Positions 19,123-30,544 of a stretch of 64,000 nucleotides of DNA are shown one piece after another (positions within the stretch are counted from its first letter, which is position 1; every line of letters begins with the position of its first letter). The notes below the pieces were generated by a model. It saw nothing but the letters and a program-made list of their open reading frames with translations. It did no database searches and was not told the DNA's origin. The stretch is from NCBI GenBank assembly GCA_018267585.1, contig JAFDYE010000333.1:1-64000 (forward strand). Direction: 5' to 3'. This DNA is from Bacteroidota bacterium. GTDB taxonomy: Bacteria; Bacteroidota; Bacteroidia; Chitinophagales; Chitinophagaceae. The translations under genes were made by a program, and so were the position numbers.

Positions 19123-19146
19123 GATGAACTAGTTCATCTTTTTCTT
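19123..19146 (+). terminator. Probable terminator of the pdeM-deacetylase transcript
   Basis: GATGAACTAGTTCATC (19123-19138) is a perfect 16-base palindrome that can fold as a 6-bp stem with a CTAG loop. It is followed by TTTTTCTT. The hairpin spans the stop codon of the convergent S24 regulator gene (19129-19131). Confidence 0.55.
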
Positions 19147-19881
19147 AAGCGAACTCACCTGATCCTGAAGATTAGTGACCAGGTTAGCCAGCTGGTTGAC
19201 GTCCCACCGGTGCTGGGTATTCGCCTTGCTGATGATCATCTGCGCCTTCCACACTTCCAGAACATCATCGGTATTGACATTATAGGGCTGATACGCCGTA
19301 TTGTCACTAATAAGGGTAAGCTTTGCCCTGGCCTTATTATTTTTTACAACCCGCTTGTAGACGATCCCCTCATTGCGGGATACTACTATATAGGTCTGAT
19401 TGCTCTTCACTTCCTCTATATCATCCACCTTCTCGCCAACAATGACCGAACCGCTCGGCGTCGGCAACATAGAATCTCCCACGATCTCAAAAGCCCTGTA
19501 GTTGCCAGGCGCAAGCATCGGCAAGGTGAACGTATTCAGCTCGTCCAGGAACTCCGGATCCGCATAACCCGCCAAATAGCCCGCCGCCGCCTTCACCGGC
19601 ACCAGCTGGATGTCATTGGAAGCAGCAACCAGCTTTTGCGCCCTTCTTTTGGAAAGATAATTGCCGCTCTTGGTGTCACTGAGCTCCTTGCGGAGCAGCT
19701 CATCCAGCGTCAGCTTGAACATATCGCTGATCGTTTCCAGCACCTCAAGCCGCGGTTCGGCCCTTTCCTCTTCATAGGCGCCGAGCAGACTGCGCTTGAT
19801 GCCGAGACGGGCAGCAAACTCTTCCTGTGTCCAACCCCGCAGCTTGCGGAGGTATTTGAGATTTTGACCTGCTATTGACAT
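19129..19881 (-). CDS. LexA-like repressor: HTH (XRE) plus S24 autoprotease domain
   Basis: The 250-residue protein has an XRE helix-turn-helix (residues about 7-60, with WTQEEFAARLGI) and a C-terminal S24 peptidase-like domain. The latter shows a possible Ala-Gly cleavage site (AAAGYLAGY, residues 100-101), the catalytic serine in GDSMLP (Ser 137) and the lysine in VYKRVV (Lys 176). It ends in a short heptad segment (LANLVTNLQDQVSSLKKK) that could form a coiled coil. LexA/CI-type repressors self-cleave after RecA activation in DNA damage; this one has the residues for it. It lies convergent to the repair-linked deacetylase gene, and its own promoter carries CTAA/TTAG half-sites. Whether it controls the neighbouring repair genes is untested. 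Confidence 0.88.
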   Translation of the reverse strand: MSIAGQNLKYLRKLRGWTQEEFAARLGIKRSLLGAYEEERAEPRLEVLETISDMFKLTLDELLRKELSDTKSGNYLSKRRAQKLVAASNDIQLVPVKAAAGYLAGYADPEFLDELNTFTLPMLAPGNYRAFEIVGDSMLPTPSGSVIVGEKVDDIEEVKSNQTYIVVSRNEGIVYKRVVKNNKARAKLTLISDNTAYQPYNVNTDDVLEVWKAQMIISKANTQHRWDVNQLANLVTNLQDQVSSLKKKMN

Positions 19882-19883
19882 GG

Positions 19884-19929
19884 GCTAACATATTTAGCAC
19901 TAAGATACTAACTTCTTTATCAGAACAAA
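19884..19929 (-). promoter_or_regulatory. Promoter with overlapping CTAA/TTAG half-sites, candidate autoregulatory operator
   Basis: On the minus strand, TTTG (19929-19926), an 18-base spacer and TATCTTAG (19907-19900) fit a Bacteroidota promoter. Half-sites CTAA/TTAG occur at 19885-19888, 19894-19897, 19900-19903 and 19908-19911. They form the inverted repeats GCTAA-CATAT-TTAGC (19884-19898) and TTAG-CA-CTAA (19894-19903). They cover the -7 element and the leader just upstream of the repressor start at 19881, as expected for autorepression. Confidence 0.5.
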
Positions 19930-20034
19930 AAAAATTTTACTTGTTGTCGGAAAAATACCGCCTCCGATCCCGAAAACCCAAATTACCCCGAACCATTCCC
20001 CGGACCAACCCATAAGGTGCCGCCAGGCCAACCC

Positions 20035-20202
20035 GCCCTCCCAATACCAACCAATCCGGTCCTTCCAACACCAACCTTTCCAGTCCCGCCGTCATCAACC
20101 TTTCAAGTCCTGCCCTCAACAACCTTTTCGGTCCCGCCGTCAACAACCTTTTCGGTCCCGCCGTCATCAACCTTTCCAATCCTGCCCTCATCAATTCGTC
20201 CA
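20035..20202. repeat. 24-bp tandem repeat (about 7 copies)
   Basis: Units begin at 20035, 20059, 20083, 20107, 20131, 20155 and 20179. A typical unit is GTCCCGCCGTCATCAACC plus TTTC and two variable bases. The central four are the most alike; the outer ones are more diverged. The period is a multiple of three, so both strands read as 8-residue peptide repeats, but no start, codon or signal feature supports translation. It occupies the gap between the S24 repressor gene and secA. Confidence 0.85.
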
Positions 20203-20313
20203 GCCACCCTCAAGATCACCCCCTCCCCCACGAGCACCCCAGCCGGCTCCCCCCGCAGGATCGACGCACCCGGCCGGATATTAACGAATTTCAACGCCTT
20301 AGCATCCGGAAAA

Positions 20314-20348
20314 GCCCCTCCGGAAAGGGGCGGATGGGAGCTTTTTTT
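20314..20348 (+). terminator. Hairpin with T-run upstream of secA (weak terminator or attenuator)
   Basis: GCCCCT-CCGGAA-AGGGGC (20314-20331) is a 6-bp stem, followed 10 bases later by seven T (20342-20348). The gap between stem and T-run is long for a standard terminator; read on the minus strand the stem is followed by TTTT. It precedes the candidate secA promoter. Confidence 0.35.
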
Positions 20349-20349
20349 G

Positions 20350-20357
20350 TACATTTG
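20350..20357 (+). promoter_or_regulatory. Candidate -7 element for secA with a long leader
   Basis: TACATTTG matches TAnnTTTG exactly. If used, it leaves a leader of about 110 bases before the secA ATG. That leader contains the hairpin CCGTG-CGCGT-CACGG (20419-20433). No -33 motif was found at the expected distance. Confidence 0.4.
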
Positions 20358-20472
20358 CTTCCCTGTCAATTTGACCTCCCGATCAGGATAGCACCAAATT
20401 TGACTGGAATACGGGGAGCCGTGCGCGTCACGGGGACCTACAACCAATAAAATTATTAATACTTAAGGAATT

Positions 20473-23820
<3,348 letters not shown>

Positions 23821-23857
23821 TCCGACACAACATTAAAGATCAGTAATTCATTCTGTA

Positions 23858-23890
23858 GAACCCGGTTCATTGGACCGGGTTCGCTATTTT
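23858..23890 (+). terminator. Rho-independent terminator after secA
   Basis: GAACCCGGT (23858-23866), a 7-base loop, and ACCGGGTTC (23874-23882) form a perfect 9-bp stem, followed by GCTATTTTT. It lies 38 bases after the secA stop. Confidence 0.8.
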
Positions 23891-23913
23891 TGTGGATACC
23901 CCTAAACGTAATT

Positions 23914-26718
23914 ATGAGAATAACATTTCTGACTGCCCTTTTACTGTCCATATTTACATCCGTCCTGGGACAAACACCCATACTCATCAACGATAAACAG
24001 GCTATTGACACCTGCCCCGGTCCGGACGTCGCGCTTACCGTCAATGACCCCGATCCCGACACTTATACCTGGTCCTATACCATCGGTGCCGGCTATTCCC
24101 CTTGCACCGATGGAACTTATTTTTCGGGTTCCGGTTCCTCCGTACTAACGGTCCACACAAGTCAGGCTAAATATCTGAATAGCCTACTGACCCTTCAGTG
24201 TACAGTCGCCCATCCGGATGGCAGTTCCACAAATTATACCGTACCGTTCAGGATGGGATTCTCCCCCTTTTTACGGCCGGCCGTCGTACAGAAAACTACT
24301 GCCGTCTGTGCTGGTACTGATGACGTTGTCTTTTCCGCAGCCCCAAGCGCTTATACATCCAGCTATTTATGGAATTACTCCGGCTCCGGCGCCACCATTG
24401 TCAGACTGACGGATACTTCCGTAAAGATCAGCTTTGGTCCGACGGCAACATCGGGTACGATCAACATCATCTCGCAAAATAAATGCGGGCTCGGTCCGGT
24501 AACAAGCCTTCCCGTCGCCGTGAACTCCCAGCGGACAGCCGCACCCGCAGCTGCTGTAGTTGGACAATCAGTGTGCAGCAGCCAGTCCGTATCGGCAGGC
24601 GGTACTACCTATTCTGACCCGGCCACCTGCGGGATCATCGCTTCGGTAACTCCCTTCGGAACCAGTCCGGTAGCCGGCACCATTCAATCCTGTGTTACCA
24701 TCGACGCCGCCATCCAGGCCTACAACAACGTGTACTATTTGCAACGTCATTTTAACCTGGCTCCTTCATTGAACCCTTCGACTTCCACCGCTACAACCAC
24801 GCTGTATTTTACGCAGGACGACTTCACCACTTACAACATCGGCCGGGGCGGACCGGCCTTTCCAACAGGACCAACAGACTCGCCGGGCATTCAAAACATA
24901 CGGGTCACCCAGTTCGACGGAACCGGGACTTCGCCTGGCACCTACTCCTCCCTAAAAGCAGTGATCAACCCCGATGACAGCAATATTGTCTGGAATGCCG
25001 CTGCGGCCCGCTGGGAAATAAAGTTCTCTCATACTGGATTTGGCGGCTTCTTTCTCAGCGCGTCACTTTTATCAGAAGCCCCGATAATCACCGCCCAACC
25101 GCAAGACGTTAAGGTCTGTGCGGGGACTACTCTTTTCAACTACACTAACGCCAACGCATCCAACACCAACAGTAATATCTGGCAGCTGTCACTTGACAAA
25201 GGAGCAACCTGGACGACCATAACAAACAACAAGGATTTTCAGCTGTCCGGGTTCAATTACCTGGCAGTTTATGGCAATCCCGATCTGGATAGCGGTCTGC
25301 TGCGTTGTATCTTTTCAAATGCAGCTGGCAGCGATACCACCAATACCGCGCGCATATTCATAGATCCGGGAGTATCGACGCCCGGCTTCAACACACCGGC
25401 TACTACCGTCTGCCAGGGAGTGTCACAACTCTATTCCGTCCATGGCGCCGGGCCCGCAGATTCCATTTTTTTCTCTGTTACGGGCCCCGCAATGGATCAT
25501 TTCGGCCTCTTTGACACAACGGCCCTGTTAAATTTTAATGTCGCACCCGGGGTATACACCTTGACGACATACCTGGCCAATGGCTGTGGCGTCGAGTCTG
25601 CCTCCATTCCCATAACCGTCAACCCTCCCGCAGGCGCTAACGCCGGCACGGCAGGGCAACCTTCTGACTGCGTTACCTATCCCGCGTATCCAACCGCAGC
25701 AACCACGTTCTCAAACAACACCTGCAACCCGATATCGGTAATCACCCCCTCCGGCGACAACCCGGTCACGGGCAATATCCAGTCCTGCGTCACCATCGAC
25801 GCTACCGTCCAGTCTTATAACGGCATTCCCTACGTTCCCCGACACTACAACCTCGAACCGTCCACCAACGCCTCGACCTCTACCGCAACCGTCACCCTCT
25901 ATTTCACCCAATCCGACTTCGACGCCTACAACGCCGCACGCGGTGCCAGCCCTGCCCTCCCGCAAAACCCCACGGACGCGGCCGGCATCGCCAACCTCCA
26001 TGTGACCCAGTTCCACGGAACGGGCACCACCCCCGACACCTATGTCGGCGGCAGCGGAGACATCGACCCGGATGACAACAATATCGTCTGGAACGCATCC
26101 GCCAGCAGATGGGAAGTAACTTTTAACATCACCGGCTTCAGCGGATTCTTCGTATCCGGCAGCCCCATCGTCCCCTTGCCGCTGACCCTCACCACATTCA
26201 CCGGCGAAGAGACCAGCACCGGCAACCAGCTTCACTGTACTACAACCATGGAAGAGAACACCGCCTGGTTCACCATCCAGAAACAGACCAACAGCGCATT
26301 CGAAGACATCGCCCGGCTGCCGGCCGCAGGCAACAGCAACCAGCCCCGGCAATACAGCTACACCGATGCAGAAAAAGGCGACGCCCGCTACCGCCTCAAA
26401 ATGACGGATATCGACGGCAGGTTCAGCTACAGCCGCACCATCACGCTCACAGGCACCCCAACAGGCCTCTCGATCCGCATTCTCCCGAACCCCGCTGCAC
26501 AGCCACAGTCCATGACCATCGGCTCCTCGTACACAGCGGTCGCCGTCCTGACCGTCACAGATATAGGCGGAAGACGGCTGCAGGAAAAACGGCTCACCCT
26601 GCAAAAAGGAAACAACAGCATCGACCCGGCAACATTGACGAGCCTGCCCCAGGGCATATACCTGGTCAAAATTGCCACAGGCCAACAGCAACAAACCATA
26701 AAATTCATAAAGGAATAG
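23914..26718 (+). CDS. Secreted Ig-like repeat protein with T9SS type A sorting domain
   Basis: The 934-residue protein has a signal peptide (MRITFLTALLLSIFTSVLG) and several beta-sandwich/PKD-like domains. Two copies of a module of about 147 residues are encoded near 24631-25071 and 25726-26166; both contain IQSCVTIDA, STSTAT, TLYFTQ and NIVWNA. The end is LSIRILPNPAAQPQ to TIKFIKE, the C-terminal type A sorting domain used by the type IX secretion system (TxI-PNP and GIYLVKI motifs), so it should be exported across the outer membrane and attached or released. No enzyme domain is seen. The ATG at 23914 is preferred over an upstream in-frame TTG. Confidence 0.88.
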   Translation: MRITFLTALLLSIFTSVLGQTPILINDKQAIDTCPGPDVALTVNDPDPDTYTWSYTIGAGYSPCTDGTYFSGSGSSVLTVHTSQAKYLNSLLTLQCTVAHPDGSSTNYTVPFRMGFSPFLRPAVVQKTTAVCAGTDDVVFSAAPSAYTSSYLWNYSGSGATIVRLTDTSVKISFGPTATSGTINIISQNKCGLGPVTSLPVAVNSQRTAAPAAAVVGQSVCSSQSVSAGGTTYSDPATCGIIASVTPFGTSPVAGTIQSCVTIDAAIQAYNNVYYLQRHFNLAPSLNPSTSTATTTLYFTQDDFTTYNIGRGGPAFPTGPTDSPGIQNIRVTQFDGTGTSPGTYSSLKAVINPDDSNIVWNAAAARWEIKFSHTGFGGFFLSASLLSEAPIITAQPQDVKVCAGTTLFNYTNANASNTNSNIWQLSLDKGATWTTITNNKDFQLSGFNYLAVYGNPDLDSGLLRCIFSNAAGSDTTNTARIFIDPGVSTPGFNTPATTVCQGVSQLYSVHGAGPADSIFFSVTGPAMDHFGLFDTTALLNFNVAPGVYTLTTYLANGCGVESASIPITVNPPAGANAGTAGQPSDCVTYPAYPTAATTFSNNTCNPISVITPSGDNPVTGNIQSCVTIDATVQSYNGIPYVPRHYNLEPSTNASTSTATVTLYFTQSDFDAYNAARGASPALPQNPTDAAGIANLHVTQFHGTGTTPDTYVGGSGDIDPDDNNIVWNASASRWEVTFNITGFSGFFVSGSPIVPLPLTLTTFTGEETSTGNQLHCTTTMEENTAWFTIQKQTNSAFEDIARLPAAGNSNQPRQYSYTDAEKGDARYRLKMTDIDGRFSYSRTITLTGTPTGLSIRILPNPAAQPQSMTIGSSYTAVAVLTVTDIGGRRLQEKRLTLQKGNNSIDPATLTSLPQGIYLVKIATGQQQQTIKFIKE

Positions 26719-26739
26719 CCCCCGAAATCGTTTGCGAAG

Positions 26740-26772
26740 TATACGCCTTGCCCTCAAAAAGCAAGGCGTATA
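26740..26772 (+). terminator. Perfect 12-bp hairpin between the T9SS protein and the alginate-lyase-family gene
   Basis: TATACGCCTTGC (26740-26751), a 9-base loop, and GCAAGGCGTATA (26761-26772) pair perfectly. Only TTGCATT follows, with no run of T, and the next ATG is 7 bases after the stem. It may be a terminator, or a structure in the leader of the lyase-family gene. Confidence 0.6.
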
Positions 26773-26779
26773 TTGCATT

Positions 26780-27862
26780 ATGACACGCCTGCTATCCCTC
26801 CTCCTCGCCATCTCCACCCTCGGCGCATCCGCCCAATACGTCGGCTTCAATAACAAAGAGATACGCTACATCAAAGGTCACGGGAACGAACCGGCATACC
26901 AATCCCTGGTCACCGCCGCCAACCAGGCCCTCGACGAAACACCCAACCCCATCGACACAATCAGGACCGAAGGACTCCTTGCCGGCAATCCCAAAAAAAC
27001 GGCAACCCGGGAGGCGCTGAAAGACATGAATAAGATCTACGCGCTGGCGCTCGCCTGCCGCGTACGGGGCGACAGCAAATACCTCAAAAAAGCGACCCAA
27101 TATCTTCTTTCCTGGGCAAACGCCAACCACCCCAACGGCGACCCCATCGACGACACCAACCTCGACCGCTGTATCGAAGCGTACGATATGATAAAGGATC
27201 GCCTCGAAAAAGACGACTACCAGACCATCACCGGCTGGCTACAGCTGACCGCACTGGCCGAGCTGAAAGGACGCCACTACCGCCCCGAAAGACCGGGCTT
27301 TTACAACAACTGGCACTCCCACCGGCTGAAGATCGTCGGAGAGATCGCCTTTGCCATCGGAGATACCGCCCTGCAGGGATACACGATCCGTGAGCTTAAG
27401 ACCCAGCTGGAAAAGAACCTGAACCCCGACGGTTCGAGCGTCGACTTCGCACTCAGGGACGCCCTTCATTACCACGTATATGACCTCGAACCGCTGCTAA
27501 AGCTGAGCATCGTCCTCCAGCGCGCTACCGGCGTCGACTACTACGCCTATACCACCCCTTCGGGAGCCTCGATAAAGAAATCCGTCGACTGGCTGTTGCC
27601 CTATCTCAATGGCCGGAAAACACATCCGGAATTCGTCAAAAGCACGGTCGACTTTGACCGCAAACGCGCACAGAACAACGAAGCCGCATACAAGGCCGGC
27701 ACCTTGTTCGAGCCCATCAACGGTATACAGACACTCTATCTCGCCTCCTGGTTCGATCCCAGCCTGCTGCCCCTTGCGCAACAGCTCAGCAGTAAAGAGA
27801 GACAGCCAGCATCCTGGCTGTCCGCCGGAACTTCCCTTCTTCCCATTCGTCATTTTTTCTAG
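26780..27862 (+). CDS. Alginate-lyase-family (PL5-like) secreted protein
   Basis: The 360-residue protein has a signal peptide (MTRLLSLLLAISTLGASAQ) and an all-alpha (alpha/alpha toroid) body with the family's order: REALKDMNKIYALALACRV, RCIEAYDMIKD and a late NNWHSHRLKIVGEIAFAIGD. In canonical PL5 enzymes the asparagine pair is followed by a His/Tyr-containing active site; here it reads NNWHSHRLK, so catalysis is uncertain. LRDALHYHVYDLEPL follows, with further His and Tyr. The ATG at 26780 gives a clean signal peptide. No polysaccharide-utilisation genes (SusC/SusD) are adjacent. Confidence 0.75.
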   Translation: MTRLLSLLLAISTLGASAQYVGFNNKEIRYIKGHGNEPAYQSLVTAANQALDETPNPIDTIRTEGLLAGNPKKTATREALKDMNKIYALALACRVRGDSKYLKKATQYLLSWANANHPNGDPIDDTNLDRCIEAYDMIKDRLEKDDYQTITGWLQLTALAELKGRHYRPERPGFYNNWHSHRLKIVGEIAFAIGDTALQGYTIRELKTQLEKNLNPDGSSVDFALRDALHYHVYDLEPLLKLSIVLQRATGVDYYAYTTPSGASIKKSVDWLLPYLNGRKTHPEFVKSTVDFDRKRAQNNEAAYKAGTLFEPINGIQTLYLASWFDPSLLPLAQQLSSKERQPASWLSAGTSLLPIRHFF

Positions 27863-27906
27863 GATGGCTACCCGTAGTTGCTTATTTTCATCCCCTTAAC
27901 TCACAC

Positions 27907-30468
27907 ATGACAATTATGAGAAGATTTTTACTAGCGCTGACGCTGGCACCCGGCCTGTCAGCGGCCGTTGCCCAACAACACCCAGGCAACCCCCAGACAC
28001 CCCCAACCACCCCGGCAGCCGCACGCTCCGCACCGACGGCTACCAATCAACCCAAGCCTTACAAGGAAGTCATTACAGAGAAAGCAGTCTCCCATAAAGG
28101 CCTCTTCACCGTACATAAGATAGAGGACAAATGGTATTTCGAGATCCCCGACTCTATCCTCGGACGGGACATCCTGGTCAGCACCCGCTATGGCAAAACC
28201 GCCTCCGGCGGCAACTACGGCGGAGAGCAGGTCAATCTGCAGACGATCAACTGGGTCAAAGGCCCTTCCCACACCCTCTTTCTGAAAGTACTGACGATCG
28301 TCAACGTAGCCAAAGACAGCAGCCAGCCCATAGCACAGGCCGTGACAAACTCCAATATGGATCCGATCGCAGCGGCATTCGAAGTGAAGGCCTATGGTAA
28401 AGGATCGGACTCCTCCGCCACCACGGTCATCGACGTAACCGACTTTTTCAAAGGCGACAACCAGATCGTAAGCCTTACACCGGGCATCAAACGAAGATTT
28501 AACCTGGCCGCAATAGCCGGGGACCGCAGCTATATAGAAAGCATCCATACCTATCCGATCAATACCGAAATAAGGACGGTTAAGACCTTTACAGCCTCCC
28601 CCGCACCGTCCGCCCCGGTCGCAGGCGGACGCGCCCCCTCCGGAAGCCTGCCGGCAGCAGACGTCACCGGCGCCGTCACGGTTGAGCTGAACAGCTCATT
28701 TCTTCTGCTCCCCCGGACCCCGATGCGCAGACGGCTGTTCGATCCCCGCGTAGGCTTCTTCGCGAGCGAATTTACCAGATATGGCGACGACCAGCAGCGG
28801 GTAGAAGAGACCCGGTTCATCCACCACTGGCGCCTCGAACCAAAAGATGAAGACATCGATAAATGGAAACGCGGCGAGCTCGTAGAACCCAAAAAACAGA
28901 TCGTATATTATATCGACCCGGCCACACCCAAAAAATGGCGGCCCTATCTCATCGCCGGCATCAACGACTGGCAGGCAGCCTTTGAAAAAGCCGGGTTCAA
29001 AAACGCCATCGTAGGAAAAGAATGGCCGGAGAACGACACAACCATGAGTCTCGAAGATGCACGTTTTTCCGTCATCCGATATTTCGCCAGCGATATCGAG
29101 AACGCCTACGGCCCTAACGTAGCTGACCCCCGCAGCGGAGAGATACTCGAAAGCCACATCGGCTGGTACCACAACGTAATGAAGCTGGTACACGACTGGT
29201 ACATGATCCAGACAGCAGCCGTAGACCCCAGAGCACGAAAGATGAAATTCGACGACGCACTCATGGGAGACCTCATCCGCTTTGTATCGTCCCACGAAGT
29301 CGGCCATACCCTTGGTCTGCGCCACAACATGGGCAGCAGCAGCAGGACACCCGTAGAAAAACTGCGCGACAAGGCCTGGGTCGAAGCCAACGGACATACC
29401 GCCTCGATTATGGACTATGCCCGCTTTAACTACGTCGCCCAACCCGAAGACAATATCACCTGGAAAGGACTATATCCCCGCATCGGCGACTATGACAAAT
29501 GGGCCATACTTTGGGGGTATAAGGGCATCCCCGGTACCAGCAACGAAGAGGAGGATAAAAAGATCCTGAATAAATGGGTCATCGACAGCCTGAGCTCAAA
29601 CCCCAGACTCTGGTTCGGAGGAGAAGGACAGAACTTCGACCCCCGCGCACAAACCGAAGACCTCAGTGACAACAGCGTAAAGGCCAGCGAATACGGTATA
29701 AGGAATCTCAAACGCATACTGCCAAACCTGCCCGGATGGACGAAGGAAGAGGCCGACCAGTATGACAACCTGGAAGAGATGTATGGCCAGCTCGTAGGAC
29801 AGTTCAGCCGCTATATGGGTCACGTCGTCAAGAACGTCGGCGGTATACAGGAAACGTTCAAAAGCGTCGAACAGCCCGGAGATATTTACGAAGTAACGCC
29901 CAAAGCAACACAGAAGGCAGCCGTAGACTTCCTGAACAAGCAATTATTCGCCACCCCCACCTGGCTCCTGAATAAAGACATCCTTAACAAGTTCTCAAAT
30001 CCCGGGTCTGCAGATCAGGTATCTACCGTCCAGGCCAATGTCCTCAAAGGCCTCCTGTCCTCTTCCAGGCTTTTCCGGATGTCAACCTGCGCCAGCCGTT
30101 TTGGCAACGCAGCCTATGGCGTGGACGAGATGATGTCAGATGCCAAAAAAGGCGTCTGGGGCGAACTCTCCTCCGCCAGCCCCATCGACATCTACCGCCG
30201 CAACCTGCAAAAGGTCTACGTCGACGCCCTGGTCAGCCTGCTGAACTCAGCCCCGCCCGCTATCCCGGCCGGATTGCCGCCGGGCATGCTCCTGCTGTTC
30301 GGCGGAGACATAAAGAATACCGACGTACCCTCCGTCGCAAGGGCCCAACTCGTAGAGCTCCGGGCAGAGATACAGGCGGCGGCCCCGCGGGAGACCGACA
30401 AGCTAAGCAAATATCACCTGCAGGACCTGACCGAAAGGATCAAAGAAGCGCTTAATCCAAAACAATAA
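27907..30468 (+). CDS. Zinc-dependent metalloprotease (DUF5117/DUF4953 family)
   Basis: The 853-residue exported protein has a signal peptide (MRRFLLALTLAPGLSAAVAQ in the later-start version), the DUF5117-like N-terminal beta domain (KWYFEIPDSILGRDIL), and a metzincin-type catalytic centre HEVGHTLGLRHN (His 463, Glu 464, His 467, His 473) followed by the Met-turn SIMDYARFNY. A Pro/Gly-rich insert (SPAPSAPVAGGRAPSGS) lies near residues 225-245. Such proteins are common in Bacteroidota, and their natural substrates are unknown. Starts at 27907 and 27916 are both possible. Confidence 0.92.
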   Translation: MTIMRRFLLALTLAPGLSAAVAQQHPGNPQTPPTTPAAARSAPTATNQPKPYKEVITEKAVSHKGLFTVHKIEDKWYFEIPDSILGRDILVSTRYGKTASGGNYGGEQVNLQTINWVKGPSHTLFLKVLTIVNVAKDSSQPIAQAVTNSNMDPIAAAFEVKAYGKGSDSSATTVIDVTDFFKGDNQIVSLTPGIKRRFNLAAIAGDRSYIESIHTYPINTEIRTVKTFTASPAPSAPVAGGRAPSGSLPAADVTGAVTVELNSSFLLLPRTPMRRRLFDPRVGFFASEFTRYGDDQQRVEETRFIHHWRLEPKDEDIDKWKRGELVEPKKQIVYYIDPATPKKWRPYLIAGINDWQAAFEKAGFKNAIVGKEWPENDTTMSLEDARFSVIRYFASDIENAYGPNVADPRSGEILESHIGWYHNVMKLVHDWYMIQTAAVDPRARKMKFDDALMGDLIRFVSSHEVGHTLGLRHNMGSSSRTPVEKLRDKAWVEANGHTASIMDYARFNYVAQPEDNITWKGLYPRIGDYDKWAILWGYKGIPGTSNEEEDKKILNKWVIDSLSSNPRLWFGGEGQNFDPRAQTEDLSDNSVKASEYGIRNLKRILPNLPGWTKEEADQYDNLEEMYGQLVGQFSRYMGHVVKNVGGIQETFKSVEQPGDIYEVTPKATQKAAVDFLNKQLFATPTWLLNKDILNKFSNPGSADQVSTVQANVLKGLLSSSRLFRMSTCASRFGNAAYGVDEMMSDAKKGVWGELSSASPIDIYRRNLQKVYVDALVSLLNSAPPAIPAGLPPGMLLLFGGDIKNTDVPSVARAQLVELRAEIQAAAPRETDKLSKYHLQDLTERIKEALNPKQ

Positions 30469-30495
30469 ACGCCGGTTTCGGCCCTCAGGCATCAT

Positions 30496-30531
30496 AAAAA
30501 AGGGAGCGAACCGTGGACCGCTCCCTTTTTT
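30496..30531. terminator. Bidirectional terminator between convergent genes
   Basis: GGGAGCG (30502-30508) and CGCTCCC (30519-30525) form a 7-bp stem around a 10-base loop, with a run of A before and a run of T after. It can therefore end both the metalloprotease transcript (plus) and the beta-barrel gene (minus). Confidence 0.85.
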
Positions 30532-30544
30532 TTAAGTACCCGAT

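Noticed and set aside
20035..20202. CRISPR array
   Set aside because: The 24-bp units are directly contiguous with no unique spacers, so this is a minisatellite. No cas gene is present.
19937..20447. Small genes over the 24-bp repeat (both strands)
   Set aside because: Frames exist only because the period is a multiple of three; they lack signal, start context and similarity to any protein.
25711..26856. Minus-strand frame of 381 codons
   Set aside because: It is antisense to the C-terminal half of the T9SS cargo protein and spans the perfect hairpin at 26740-26772; no motif supports it.
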